A stretch of DNA of 64,000 nucleotides from Flagellimonas pelagia (lineage in GTDB: Bacteria; Bacteroidota; Bacteroidia; Flavobacteriales; Flavobacteriaceae). Within the stretch, counting starts at the first letter, position 1, and each line of letters opens with the position of its first letter. The DNA is taken from NCBI RefSeq assembly GCF_003584135.1, contig NZ_QXFI01000009.1, positions 255,501 to 319,500 on the forward strand, read 5' to 3'. The position numbers and the translations under genes were made by a program. The notes under the pieces are model-generated. The model was not told the DNA's origin and ran no database searches. It saw only the letters and a program-made list of their open reading frames with translations. Positions 27,346 through 35,962 of this stretch are shown piece after piece.

Positions 27346-29104
27346 CGATGTAGGTAAAGCGTTTGACTATAGGTTGTTCAAACGGATTTTCGCACATACC
27401 AAGCCCTATCGGGGCATTTTTTGGTTGGTGGCCCTTGTGGCTATTCTGTCCGCTGCATTTGCCATTGGTATCCCGATTTTGGTGAAGAACATTATCAACG
27501 ATTCGCTGGAAAGTAAGGACGGACAACAATTGCTCACAGCCGTTATGTGGATGCTGGTTTTTTTGTTGGGCCAAGTTATCACCCAGTTGTTGTTCAACTA
27601 TTATGCAAACCTTTTGGGTGAAGCGGTGATCCGGGACATTCGGATACGTTTGTTCGAAAAAATGACCAGCTTTAAAATGACCTATTTTGATAATTCATCC
27701 ATAGGTGTTTTAGTGACCCGGGCAGTGGCCGATATGCAGCGAATTGGGGAAATTTTCAGCCAAGGATTCTTTATGATCGTGGCCGATGTGCTTAAAATGA
27801 TTTCGGCGGCCATCATCATGATTGTGATCAACTGGAAATTGGCTTTGATCGTATTTGCCATTTTGCCCGTGATTTTGATTGCGACCCGATTGTTCCAACA
27901 GGCCATGAAGGTGGCCTTTATCGAGGTGCGTGCCCAAGTGGCCAATCTCAATTCCTTTGTGCAGGAACGCATTGCGGGGATGAAGATCGTGCAATTGTTC
28001 AACCGAGAGGAAATTGAAAAGGAAAAATTCAGGGTCATCAACGAAAAACATCAGAACGCCTGGTTGAAAACAGTGTGGTACAACTCCATCTTCTTCCCGG
28101 TTGCAGAAATTTCCAACTCCATCGGTATTGGTCTGGTGGTGTATTTTGGAGTGGTCCAGAATATTGAGAATGTAAGCCTGGACAATAAAGGGGCTATTGT
28201 GGCCTTCTTCTTCTTGATGGATCTTTTGTTCCGTCCTTTGCGACAGATCGCGGATAAGTTCAATACACTACAAATGGGAATGGTGGCGGCAAACCGTGTT
28301 TTTAAGATTTTGGATACCGACAGCCACATTGCCGACGAGGGTAGTCTGGAGAGAAAAGATGTGAAAGGCGATATTGAATTCAAGGATGTACGTTTTAGCT
28401 ATGTGAAGGATGAAGAAGTGCTGCACGGAATTTCCTTCCAGGTGAAGGCAGGGGAGACCGTTGCCATTGTGGGCGCCACAGGTGCTGGTAAATCAACCAT
28501 CATCAACTTGCTCAACCGTTTTTATGAGATCGATTCCGGGCATATTTTGGTGGATGGCATAGATATTAAGGAGTATACCTTGCGTTCGTTGCGATCCCAT
28601 ATTGCCATCGTGCTTCAGGATGTGTTCCTCTTTGCGGATACCATTGCCCATAACATTTCCCTTCGGGACGAATCCATAACCACGGAACAGATTGAGGACG
28701 CCGCCAAACAGATTGGGGTTCATGAGTTCATATCCAGCTTACCAGGCGGGTATCAGTATAATGTGAAGGAGCGTGGGACCATGCTTTCCAGCGGACAGCG
28801 ACAGTTGATCGCTTTCTTGAGGGCGTATGTGAGCAACCCCAGTATTTTGATCTTGGATGAGGCCACATCTTCCGTGGATACCTATTCCGAGCAATTGATC
28901 CAACAGGCTACGGACAAGATTACCGCAGGCAGGACTTCCATCATCATTGCACACCGATTGGCCACTATCAAAAAAGCGGACAAGATCATTGTAATGGATG
29001 AAGGCAAGATTATTGAAGTGGGTACACACAAGGAACTCCTTAAAAAAGGTGGGTACTATAACGATCTTTACACAGCTCAATTCTTGGCCGAAGAGGTGGC
29101 GTAA
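27332..29104 (+). CDS. ABC transporter, fused membrane and ATPase domains (MsbA-like exporter)
   Basis: Homodimeric type IV exporter. Residues ~20-320 hold six membrane helices; the ATPase domain follows with Walker A GATGAGKST, Q-loop VLQDVFLF, signature LSSGQRQL, Walker B ILILDEATSSVD and switch IIAHRLATI. Similar proteins flip lipids, lipid A precursors or drugs across the inner membrane; an MsbA role is plausible, but no LPS genes are adjacent. The ATG at 27332 overlaps the end of truA by 14 bases, so translation is probably coupled. The stop is two bases from the convergent DUF3667 stop. Confidence 0.9.
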   Translation: MSKTDDVGKAFDYRLFKRIFAHTKPYRGIFWLVALVAILSAAFAIGIPILVKNIINDSLESKDGQQLLTAVMWMLVFLLGQVITQLLFNYYANLLGEAVIRDIRIRLFEKMTSFKMTYFDNSSIGVLVTRAVADMQRIGEIFSQGFFMIVADVLKMISAAIIMIVINWKLALIVFAILPVILIATRLFQQAMKVAFIEVRAQVANLNSFVQERIAGMKIVQLFNREEIEKEKFRVINEKHQNAWLKTVWYNSIFFPVAEISNSIGIGLVVYFGVVQNIENVSLDNKGAIVAFFFLMDLLFRPLRQIADKFNTLQMGMVAANRVFKILDTDSHIADEGSLERKDVKGDIEFKDVRFSYVKDEEVLHGISFQVKAGETVAIVGATGAGKSTIINLLNRFYEIDSGHILVDGIDIKEYTLRSLRSHIAIVLQDVFLFADTIAHNISLRDESITTEQIEDAAKQIGVHEFISSLPGGYQYNVKERGTMLSSGQRQLIAFLRAYVSNPSILILDEATSSVDTYSEQLIQQATDKITAGRTSIIIAHRLATIKKADKIIVMDEGKIIEVGTHKELLKKGGYYNDLYTAQFLAEEVA

Positions 29105-29106
29105 TG

Positions 29107-29871
29107 CTATTTTGGGGCAAAATCCTCAATGGAAATTTTTCCGGAGAGGAACCCTATGAGGAAAATAAGAATTCCAATTGCCATCATCAGAAAGATCATC
29201 ATGACAAGGTAGGCAAGTCCTCGAAAGATAGATCCCATCAATCCTATCTCATGGATTCTTTTGAAAACATAGAATTGATATCCGACCATGATCAATAAAA
29301 AGATGTAATTAAACACATCATATCGAATGTCGAATAAACCAAACAAAGGAATACAAACCAAAACCTGGACTAGGGATACCTGGCCAAAAATGTAGGCGTT
29401 GGCAACTACATGTTCAGTGAAATTCAGTTTTTTCTTATCCAAAAAAAGCAACCAAGTGAACAAAGCGTAAAACGGCATGACCAAATAGGACATTATTCCT
29501 TGATAATCAAAAACATAGTCCATATTAGGGGTGTTCTTTGCCGTAAAGCTATTTTGCGTGAGGCTTACATGGTAGACATTGCGCAAGACGTAAAACATAA
29601 TCCCTGATAATGTTACCCCTATGGCAAAGTAACTTATGGGGTTCATGTACTTTTTACGGATACCCCTGATATAACTAAGGATTACATTTTGGGGTTGGGA
29701 AAATAAATGTCTGAAGGTTTTGATCAAAGTATTGTCAAGATTGAAAACTTGAAAGCTTATGTCCTCCACTACATTTTTCAAGGTTAATCTTTGACGGATG
29801 ACCTTGCCGCCGCAAGTAGGGCAATAACTAAAATCCGACCTTAGGCTGGCATCACAGTTGGCGCAATTCAT
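29107..29871 (-). CDS. DUF3667 family membrane protein with N-terminal zinc ribbon
   Basis: 254 residues. It opens with a rubredoxin-like zinc knuckle, CANC and CPTCGG (residues 3-6 and ~18-21), then RQRLTLKNVVEDISFQVFN, a conserved DUF3667 block, and about five membrane segments (from ~residue 80). Role unknown. The ATG overlaps the TAA of the diadenylate cyclase gene by one base (TAATG), so the two are translationally coupled. Confidence 0.85.
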   Translation of the reverse strand: MNCANCDASLRSDFSYCPTCGGKVIRQRLTLKNVVEDISFQVFNLDNTLIKTFRHLFSQPQNVILSYIRGIRKKYMNPISYFAIGVTLSGIMFYVLRNVYHVSLTQNSFTAKNTPNMDYVFDYQGIMSYLVMPFYALFTWLLFLDKKKLNFTEHVVANAYIFGQVSLVQVLVCIPLFGLFDIRYDVFNYIFLLIMVGYQFYVFKRIHEIGLMGSIFRGLAYLVMMIFLMMAIGILIFLIGFLSGKISIEDFAPK

Positions 29872-30656
29872 TACTCCAAATCTTTTTTAATGAGTTTGGC
29901 GAGTTCCTCCGTTCCTTTAAAAGGAACAAACTCCCCATTTTTGATAAAAGATATGGCGCCTGTTTCCTCACTGACCACCAAACAAAGGGCATCCGTCTTT
30001 TCCGTAATGCCTATGGCGGCCCTGTGCCGCAAACCAAACCGAAGCGGAATGTTCCGATCGTTGGAAACCGGTAGAATCACTCTCGTGGCCGTGATGAAAT
30101 TATCCTGAACCACAATGGCCCCATCATGCAAAGGGCTGTTTTTGAAGAAGATACTCTCCAGAATCGGTTGGGTTACCTGAATGTTCATGGCATCCCCGGT
30201 AGATCGTATAAAGTCGAGGGAATTGTTCCGTTCTATCACTATGATGGCTCCAGTCTTAGTGGAACCCATACGTTCACAGGCGGCTATAATGGCATCCACA
30301 TCGGTAGTGGTGGAAATGGCTTCTTGTCGTAAAAATTTGAAATGTTTCAGGAAGCTCCGCTTTGTCGCAAAATTGGTGGAACCGATCATCAACAGGAATT
30401 TCCGTATTTCCTGTTGAAAAACAATGATCAGGGCGATCAACCCAATGTTCATGAAACCACCCACCATGCTGCTGATCATTTTCATCTGGAGTAGTTCGGT
30501 AAGTTTCCACAAGGCCCAAACAATTACGATTCCAATAAAAATATTGATGGCTACGGTACCCTTGACCAGCTTGTAAATGTAATAGAGCAATGCGGCCACA
30601 AGGACAATGTCGATGATATCGGTAATCTTGAACTCGAGAAAATTTAGAAAATCCAA
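29871..30656 (-). CDS. cdaA: Diadenylate cyclase CdaA (membrane-bound c-di-AMP synthase)
   Basis: Makes the second messenger cyclic di-AMP from two ATP. Three membrane helices occupy residues ~10-85, and the DAC (DisA_N) domain covers ~100-255. It has the catalytic motifs PLHDGAIVV (DGA) and GLRHRAAIGITE (RHR), plus VVSEETGAIS. No CdaR regulator gene is adjacent; instead it is coupled to DUF3667 by a TAATG overlap. The folP gene ends upstream on the same strand with a 44-base gap. Confidence 0.95.
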   Translation of the reverse strand: MDFLNFLEFKITDIIDIVLVAALLYYIYKLVKGTVAINIFIGIVIVWALWKLTELLQMKMISSMVGGFMNIGLIALIIVFQQEIRKFLLMIGSTNFATKRSFLKHFKFLRQEAISTTTDVDAIIAACERMGSTKTGAIIVIERNNSLDFIRSTGDAMNIQVTQPILESIFFKNSPLHDGAIVVQDNFITATRVILPVSNDRNIPLRFGLRHRAAIGITEKTDALCLVVSEETGAISFIKNGEFVPFKGTEELAKLIKKDLE

Positions 30657-30700
30657 CCGCGGTGTTTTTGTAAAAATAGCAAAATTAGGAGAACAAAAAA

Positions 30701-31534
30701 TCAGAGCGCATTTGCTTTCAATGCTTCCACAAGTTTAACACATTCCACAGCTTCCTTTACATCATGGGCCCTAATTATATTGGCTCCTTTTAACAGGGCT
30801 ATGGTATGCAGGGCTGAGGTCCCGTTCAAAGCCTCTTGGGGCGAGGATCCCAAAATTTTGTAAATCATGGATTTTCTGCTCAAGCCAATCAAAATGGGCA
30901 AACCAAAGGTTTGGAACAAGTCAAGGTGGTTCAGCAAGGTGTAATTTTGTTCCGTGGTCTTGGCGAAACCAAACCCTGGATCAATGATCACGTCATTGAT
31001 TTTAAATTGGGTGGTTTGTGTAATTTTTTCAGAAAAGTAGTAACGCAAGTCTTTGATCAAATCGTTATAAACGGCCTCTTTTTGCATGGATTGTGGCGTA
31101 CCTTTCATATGCATCATGATGTACGGAACCTGATATTTGGTAACCGTTGCGAACATTTCCGGGTCCAAGTTTCCCGCGGATATGTCGTTGATGATGGCCG
31201 CTCCATGGACAATGCTTTCTTGGGCGACCTTACTTCGGAAGGTATCTATGGAAATTAACGTGCCGGGAAAATGTTTCAAGATGAGTTCCACCACGGGAAT
31301 CATGCGTTTTAATTCTTCCTCCTCTGAAACATGTTCGGCCCCCGGCCGGGAACTGTAGGCACCCATATCCACAAACGTGGCTCCATCATTCAACATGGTT
31401 TCAACCCTTTTCAAAATGGCGCTGTCGTCCTTGTACGATCCGCCATCAAAAAAAGAATCCGGGGTAAGGTTCAAAATTCCCATCACCTTGGGGGTGGTGA
31501 GGTCGATTAGATCACCTTTGCAGTTTATGGCCAT
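30701..31534 (-). CDS. folP: Dihydropteroate synthase
   Basis: Condenses 6-hydroxymethyl-7,8-dihydropterin diphosphate with p-aminobenzoate in folate synthesis. TIM barrel with signature 1 MGILNLTPDSFFDGG and the second signature VDMGAYSSRPGAEHVSEEEE. Further motifs are ISIDTFRSKVA, IINDISAG, MMHMKGTPQSM, DPGFGFAKTTEQN and GLSRKSM. Its 277 residues are normal. It is followed by cdaA after 44 bases and divergent from the DUF1599 gene. It is the target of sulfonamides in other bacteria; no resistance change can be judged here. Confidence 0.96.
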   Translation of the reverse strand: MAINCKGDLIDLTTPKVMGILNLTPDSFFDGGSYKDDSAILKRVETMLNDGATFVDMGAYSSRPGAEHVSEEEELKRMIPVVELILKHFPGTLISIDTFRSKVAQESIVHGAAIINDISAGNLDPEMFATVTKYQVPYIMMHMKGTPQSMQKEAVYNDLIKDLRYYFSEKITQTTQFKINDVIIDPGFGFAKTTEQNYTLLNHLDLFQTFGLPILIGLSRKSMIYKILGSSPQEALNGTSALHTIALLKGANIIRAHDVKEAVECVKLVEALKANAL

Positions 31535-31562
31535 AAAAAATACCTGCTTTGTTGGGTTTCAT

Positions 31563-31570
31563 TATCTTTG
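31563..31570 (+). promoter_or_regulatory. -7 promoter element of the DUF1599-clpS run
   Basis: TATCTTTG, exact TAnnTTTG match, 59 bases before the DUF1599 ATG. A TTG at the usual -33 distance is not seen. Confidence 0.4.
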
Positions 31571-31628
31571 GCAATGTGCATCCAAGCACATTCAATTGGA
31601 CGAAATTTACGCAAATTAGCAACAATAC

Positions 31629-32171
31629 ATGCAGCAGACTTCCCAACAATACGATGCGGTGATCCAAACCTGCCGGGAATTGTTTTCGAAAAAAGCACAA
31701 GATTATGGTACCGCATGGCGCATATTGAGGCTTCCATCGTTGACCGACCAAATTTTCATCAAGGCACAGCGCATCCGAAGCTTGCAACAAAACGCAGTAA
31801 GAAAGGTGGATGAAGGGGAGCAGTCCGAGTTTATCGGGATCATCAATTATGCCATCATGGCCTTGATCCAGATTAAAAAGGGAGTCGTGGAACAACCCGA
31901 CCTTACTGCGGACGAGGCCATTGCCCTGTATGATGAGGAAGTAGCCCATACCAAAAAGTTGATGGAAGACAAGAACCACGATTATGGTGAGGCCTGGCGC
32001 GATATGCGGGTAAGTTCCTTAACGGATCTGATTTTGCAAAAAGTGTTGCGCGTAAAGCAAATAGAAAACAATCAGGGGGCTACCTTGGTGAGCGAGGGCG
32101 TGGATGCCAATTATCAGGATATGGTCAATTATGCCGTGTTTGCTCTAATTCATTTAAGCGAAGAAAAATGA
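31629..32171 (+). CDS. DUF1599 family protein with two internal repeats
   Basis: 180-residue soluble protein made of two homologous halves (residues ~8-88 and ~100-178). Half one reads KKAQDYGTAWRILRLPSLTDQIFIKAQRI, half two DKNHDYGEAWRDMRVSSLTDLILQKVLRV (each cited around the shared DYGxAWRxxRxxSLTDxI core); both end with a NYAxxALIxI/L helix. The all-helical pattern with paired acidic residues recalls MazG/dUTPase-type nucleotide pyrophosphatases, which is my inference. First gene of a plus-strand run to clpS; its TGA overlaps the next ATG (ATGA). Confidence 0.82.
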   Translation: MQQTSQQYDAVIQTCRELFSKKAQDYGTAWRILRLPSLTDQIFIKAQRIRSLQQNAVRKVDEGEQSEFIGIINYAIMALIQIKKGVVEQPDLTADEAIALYDEEVAHTKKLMEDKNHDYGEAWRDMRVSSLTDLILQKVLRVKQIENNQGATLVSEGVDANYQDMVNYAVFALIHLSEEK

Positions 32172-33262
32172 AGTATCTAGTTTGGATTTCAAGGGTCATC
32201 GTAGGGGTACTCTTCATCATCAGTGGTTTGATTAAGTTGAACGATCCCATGGGCTTTTCGTTCAAGTTGGAGGAATATTTTAGTCCCGGAGTATTGGACC
32301 TTCCCTTTTTAACACCATTGGCTTTGGGTATTTCGGTGGTCTTGGTCATTGTGGAAGTGATTTTAGGTGTATTGTTGTTATTGGGTTTTAAGCCCAAGTT
32401 TACGGTGTGGAGCTTGTTATTGATGATTGTTTTCTTCACGTTCCTGACCTTTTATTCGGCTTATTTCAACAAGGTGACCGATTGTGGATGTTTTGGCGAT
32501 GCTGTAAAACTGACGCCTTGGGAATCGTTTACAAAGGATGTGGTACTGTTGGTACTGGTTCTGGTTTTGTTCTTCGGAAGAAAATATATCCAGCCCTTAT
32601 TGAACCCTAAAGCCAATTGGATAGTTGGAGGTGCCGCTTTATTAGCTTGTGCCCTGTTCGCCAACCATGTTTTGAACCACTTACCATCCGTGGATTTCAG
32701 ACCGTATAAAATTGGAGCGAACATTCAGGAAGGAATGTCGATACCTGAGGGTGCCCCACAACCTATTTTTGAATATGCATGGCGATTCAAGGTGGACGGG
32801 GAAGAAAAAATTGTGGTGACCAATGGGGATTACCCGTCGGTGGATGGGGAATTCATTGATGTGGAAACCACAGAGATCCAAAAAGGATACGAACCGCCCA
32901 TACATGATTTCACCATTGAAAAAGAGGGACAAGATTATGCTGCGGAATTGTTGGATGAAGACAAACTAGTGATGGTGATTGCCTATGATTTGGCCAAAAG
33001 CCATTACGATGCTTTTTCCGAAGTGGCAAAAGCAGCCCAAAAAGCCAAGGAGAAGGGGTATAAAGTGATCGGTATGTCGGCCTCCAGTGATGAAAATGCT
33101 AATGCCATTAAGTCGAAATACGGTTTGGACTTTGACTTTTATTTTACGGACGAGACGACCTTAAAGACCATTGTGCGTTCCAATCCGGCCATTTTGGTAC
33201 TGAATAGGGGCACCATTCAGCAGAAGGTACATTACAACGATATTGAAGAACTTACTTTTTAA
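32168..33262 (+). CDS. BT_3928-type membrane protein (DoxX/MauE-like plus thioredoxin-like C-terminus)
   Basis: 364 residues. The first ~170 hold about four to five membrane helices with the DoxX/MauE-like start VGVLFIISGLIKLNDPMGFSFKLEEYF and the conserved TDCGCFGDAVKLTPWESF. The C-terminal ~120 residues look like a thioredoxin fold (VMVIAYDLAKSHYDAF, GYKVIGMSASS, NPAILVLNRG) but have no CxxC. The conserved TDCGCFGD pair of cysteines could be the redox site. Role unknown; electron transfer for disulphide chemistry is a guess. Start overlaps the previous stop by four bases. Confidence 0.85.
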   Translation: MKYLVWISRVIVGVLFIISGLIKLNDPMGFSFKLEEYFSPGVLDLPFLTPLALGISVVLVIVEVILGVLLLLGFKPKFTVWSLLLMIVFFTFLTFYSAYFNKVTDCGCFGDAVKLTPWESFTKDVVLLVLVLVLFFGRKYIQPLLNPKANWIVGGAALLACALFANHVLNHLPSVDFRPYKIGANIQEGMSIPEGAPQPIFEYAWRFKVDGEEKIVVTNGDYPSVDGEFIDVETTEIQKGYEPPIHDFTIEKEGQDYAAELLDEDKLVMVIAYDLAKSHYDAFSEVAKAAQKAKEKGYKVIGMSASSDENANAIKSKYGLDFDFYFTDETTLKTIVRSNPAILVLNRGTIQQKVHYNDIEELTF

Positions 33263-33282
33263 ATTCTAAAGAACACAAGATT

Positions 33283-34032
33283 ATGAGAACAAAAATAGTG
33301 GCAGGAAACTGGAAGATGAACAAGAACCTTCAGGAAACGGAAGCATTGCTGTCTGAACTTTCGGCCATGTTGCCCGATAGTACTGCCGAAGTGATCGTGG
33401 CCCCCACATTTGTGAATCTACAAGCAGCCATCAATTCGCTGCAAAGCTCAACCATAAAAGTAGCGGCCCAGAACATGCACTTTGCTGAAAGTGGAGCTTA
33501 CACTGGTGAAATTTCAGCGGATATGCTCCTGAGTTTAGGTGTGGACATTGTTATTTTAGGTCACAGTGAGCGTAGGGCTTATTTTGGTGAGGACGATGCC
33601 CTATTGGCCAAAAAAGTAAAGACCGCCGTGGAAAAAGGACTAAAAACCATTTTCTGTTTTGGCGAAGAGTTGGAGGATAGAAAATCCGAAAACCATTTTT
33701 CCGTTGTGGAAAGTCAATTAAAAAATGCCCTATTCGATTTGGATGCCAGTGCTTGGAAAAGCATCATTTTGGCCTACGAACCGGTTTGGGCCATCGGAAC
33801 GGGGGAAACCGCTTCACCGGAACAGGCACAGGAAATGCATGCCTTTATCCGTAAAACCATTGCTGATGCCTACAACGCATCCGTAGCAGATGATGTTTCC
33901 ATTTTGTACGGAGGTAGTGTAAAACCGAACAATGCAGCAGAGATTTTCTCCAAACCTGATGTGGATGGTGGATTGATCGGAGGAGCTTCTTTGGTGGCAT
34001 CTGATTTTGTGGCTATCATCGCGGCCATTTAA
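33283..34032 (+). CDS. tpiA: Triosephosphate isomerase
   Basis: Interconverts dihydroxyacetone phosphate and glyceraldehyde 3-phosphate in glycolysis and gluconeogenesis. TIM barrel with MRTKIVAGNWKMNKN (substrate Asn/Lys), the catalytic His loop LGHSERRAYFGE, catalytic Glu in AYEPVWAIGTGETA and the phosphate loop ILYGGSVKPNNA / GGLIGGASL. 249 residues, full length. It lies 20 bases after the BT_3928-type gene and 8 bases before prmA. Confidence 0.98.
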   Translation: MRTKIVAGNWKMNKNLQETEALLSELSAMLPDSTAEVIVAPTFVNLQAAINSLQSSTIKVAAQNMHFAESGAYTGEISADMLLSLGVDIVILGHSERRAYFGEDDALLAKKVKTAVEKGLKTIFCFGEELEDRKSENHFSVVESQLKNALFDLDASAWKSIILAYEPVWAIGTGETASPEQAQEMHAFIRKTIADAYNASVADDVSILYGGSVKPNNAAEIFSKPDVDGGLIGGASLVASDFVAIIAAI

Positions 34033-34040
34033 CTTGAGGT

Positions 34041-34874
34041 ATGGCCATAGTTTATTTGGAATACAATTTTAAGATTATACCCCTGCAACCTGCAACCGAT
34101 ATTTTGATCGCGGAATTGGGGGACGCCGGTTTTGAGAGTTTTGTGGAAACCGAAGAGGGTCTTCTGGCCTATATCTTAAAAGAAGAATGGAAGGAAGGCC
34201 TATTGGACGACCTGTTTGCCTTGCAACACCCAGATTTTAAGATTTCATGGACCAGTACCGAGATTGAACAACAGAACTGGAACGCGGAATGGGAAAAGAA
34301 CTTCCATCCGATTCAGGTTGGGGGGCGATGCATGGTGCGAGCCCCTTTCCACGACCCGATCGATGTGGAATTTGATATTGTAATCGAACCCAAAATGAGT
34401 TTTGGAACAGGTCATCATGAAACCACCCATATGATGCTCCAGCATATTTTGGACCATGATTTTGAAGGGAAATCCGTACTGGATATGGGTTGCGGGACCG
34501 GAGTATTGGCCATTTTGGCCAACAAGAAAGGTGCAACTCCCGTTGAAGCCATTGATATTGACGAATGGTGCGTAATCAACACCCAAGAAAATATAGAAAG
34601 GAATGCCTGTCTGACCATTCATGTGGAACAGGGTACCAGTGATTTGTTGACCGGCAGAAAATATGATGTCATTCTGGCCAATATCAACCGCAATATCTTA
34701 CTGGATGATATCCCAATGTATGCAAATTGTCTAAACAAAGGGGGTGCTTTATTTCTAAGTGGCTTTTATTTACAGGATTTGGATGCCATTTCTGCAAAAT
34801 GTGCCGCCCATGGTTTGGAATTTGAAAAAAAACTGGAGAAGAACAACTGGATATCAGCAAAATATGTAAATTAG
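34041..34874 (+). CDS. prmA: Ribosomal protein L11 methyltransferase
   Basis: SAM-dependent enzyme trimethylating ribosomal protein L11. The N-terminal substrate-recognition domain covers residues 1-~95. The catalytic domain has EPKMSFGTGHHETTHMMLQ, the SAM motif DMGCGTGVLAILANKKGA, AIDIDEWCV and the active-site region VILANINRNILL. 277 residues is at the short end for the family (293 in E. coli) but complete. Part of the tpiA-prmA-clpS run. Confidence 0.94.
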   Translation: MAIVYLEYNFKIIPLQPATDILIAELGDAGFESFVETEEGLLAYILKEEWKEGLLDDLFALQHPDFKISWTSTEIEQQNWNAEWEKNFHPIQVGGRCMVRAPFHDPIDVEFDIVIEPKMSFGTGHHETTHMMLQHILDHDFEGKSVLDMGCGTGVLAILANKKGATPVEAIDIDEWCVINTQENIERNACLTIHVEQGTSDLLTGRKYDVILANINRNILLDDIPMYANCLNKGGALFLSGFYLQDLDAISAKCAAHGLEFEKKLEKNNWISAKYVN

Positions 34875-34896
34875 AAAGAGATAAACTCCACGATAT

Positions 34897-35172
34897 ATGG
34901 GCACTAGAGAAAAAGAACTGGAAGATGTCCTTCTTGAGGAAGAGACTGTAAATCAGAACGAAATCGTACTTTTCAATGACAACGTGAATACTTTTGACCA
35001 CGTTATTGAAACTTTGATAAGTGTTTGTGAGCATACCCCAGAGCAAGCGGAACAATGTTCCCTGATTGTCCATTACAACGGTAAGTGTACCGTGAAGACA
35101 GGGGAGTATACCTATCTTAAACCCAAGTGCACCCAGTTGCTGGAAGCTGGTTTAAGTGCCGAAATCGTGTAA
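34897..35172 (+). CDS. clpS: ClpS adaptor of the ClpAP/ClpCP protease
   Basis: Delivers N-degron substrates to the Clp protease. 91 residues: a flexible N-terminal tail, then the ClpS fold with LFNDNVNTFDHVIETLISVC (the NDDxxTxxxV binding-pocket region, here NDNVNTFDHV), the HxxG-like VHYNGKC and LEAGLSAEIV at the end. 22 bases after prmA. Confidence 0.93.
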   Translation: MGTREKELEDVLLEEETVNQNEIVLFNDNVNTFDHVIETLISVCEHTPEQAEQCSLIVHYNGKCTVKTGEYTYLKPKCTQLLEAGLSAEIV

Positions 35173-35266
35173 GGTGTTTATTTAAATCGCGATTTTTGTC
35201 CTCCGGGATTTTCTCCATGATTATCTGATAGCAACCTGAAAAATCACAAATTCTTTACATAATCCC

Positions 35267-35298
35267 TTGGGGACATATCGGTTAGAAGCCTAACTTTG
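35267..35298 (+). promoter_or_regulatory. Promoter of the coiled-coil membrane protein gene
   Basis: TTG (35267-35269), 21 bases, then TAACTTTG (35291-35298), an exact TAnnTTTG match. It ends 46 bases before the ATG. Confidence 0.65.
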
Positions 35299-35344
35299 GT
35301 TTATAATCGAAAACCAATCAACCAAAACCTTCCTTTAACCCTTT

Positions 35345-35947
35345 ATGAGCGAGTTTTTTAAGGCCGAACTGAAAGACCGTTTTTTGGAATACGCCTTGGA
35401 ACGAAGTGATTATTTCGAGATTCAGACACTTTATGATGAGTTTCTTAGGCCGAACTACAGTCTGCAATTTGTGGAAAAATTGGTTCGTGAGATTTTAGAC
35501 TACGATCCCAATCTTATGGATGTCATGAGCGGGAATGGTATGGAAATGTTCATGCTGGCCTCCACCCCGAGTACCCAGGATTTTTTGGATGAAGGCGGGT
35601 TTATGGACATGTATGTTAAGGAAGAGGAAAAGTGGGATGTTTTTTTGGACCAGTTGTCGAGTACCCGAAAATTGACCAAGGACGAAAAAAAACTCATCAA
35701 GAAAAGTAACCCCGTACTTAAAAGGGAAAAAACACTCCTCATTATGCTCATTTCAGCCATTACCATTAGTTTTTTGTTCACCTTGGCAAGTATTTTCAAA
35801 GAAACCCTTTTGGAACCCGATTATGTTCCTGCCGACGAGTTTGAACGTAAAATACAGCAATTGCAGGAACAATATATTCAAGAGAACCAAAGACTTCAAT
35901 CTGAATTGAACCAGGCCGAGCGAGCCTTGGACTCCCTAACAAAATAA
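35345..35947 (+). CDS. Single-pass membrane protein with C-terminal coiled coil, function unknown
   Basis: 200 residues with no domain I recognise. Residues 1-~130 are acidic and helical (YFEIQTLYDEFLRPNYSLQF, FMDMYVKEEEKWDVF). One membrane helix is at ~132-152 (TLLIMLISAITISFLFTLA), and residues ~165-198 form a heptad-like coiled coil rich in Gln, Glu and Leu. A C-out or C-in orientation cannot be told. It has its own promoter and stands alone between clpS and the convergent MocR-type gene. Confidence 0.75.
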   Translation: MSEFFKAELKDRFLEYALERSDYFEIQTLYDEFLRPNYSLQFVEKLVREILDYDPNLMDVMSGNGMEMFMLASTPSTQDFLDEGGFMDMYVKEEEKWDVFLDQLSSTRKLTKDEKKLIKKSNPVLKREKTLLIMLISAITISFLFTLASIFKETLLEPDYVPADEFERKIQQLQEQYIQENQRLQSELNQAERALDSLTK

Positions 35948-35962
35948 TATTTCGATCAAATC

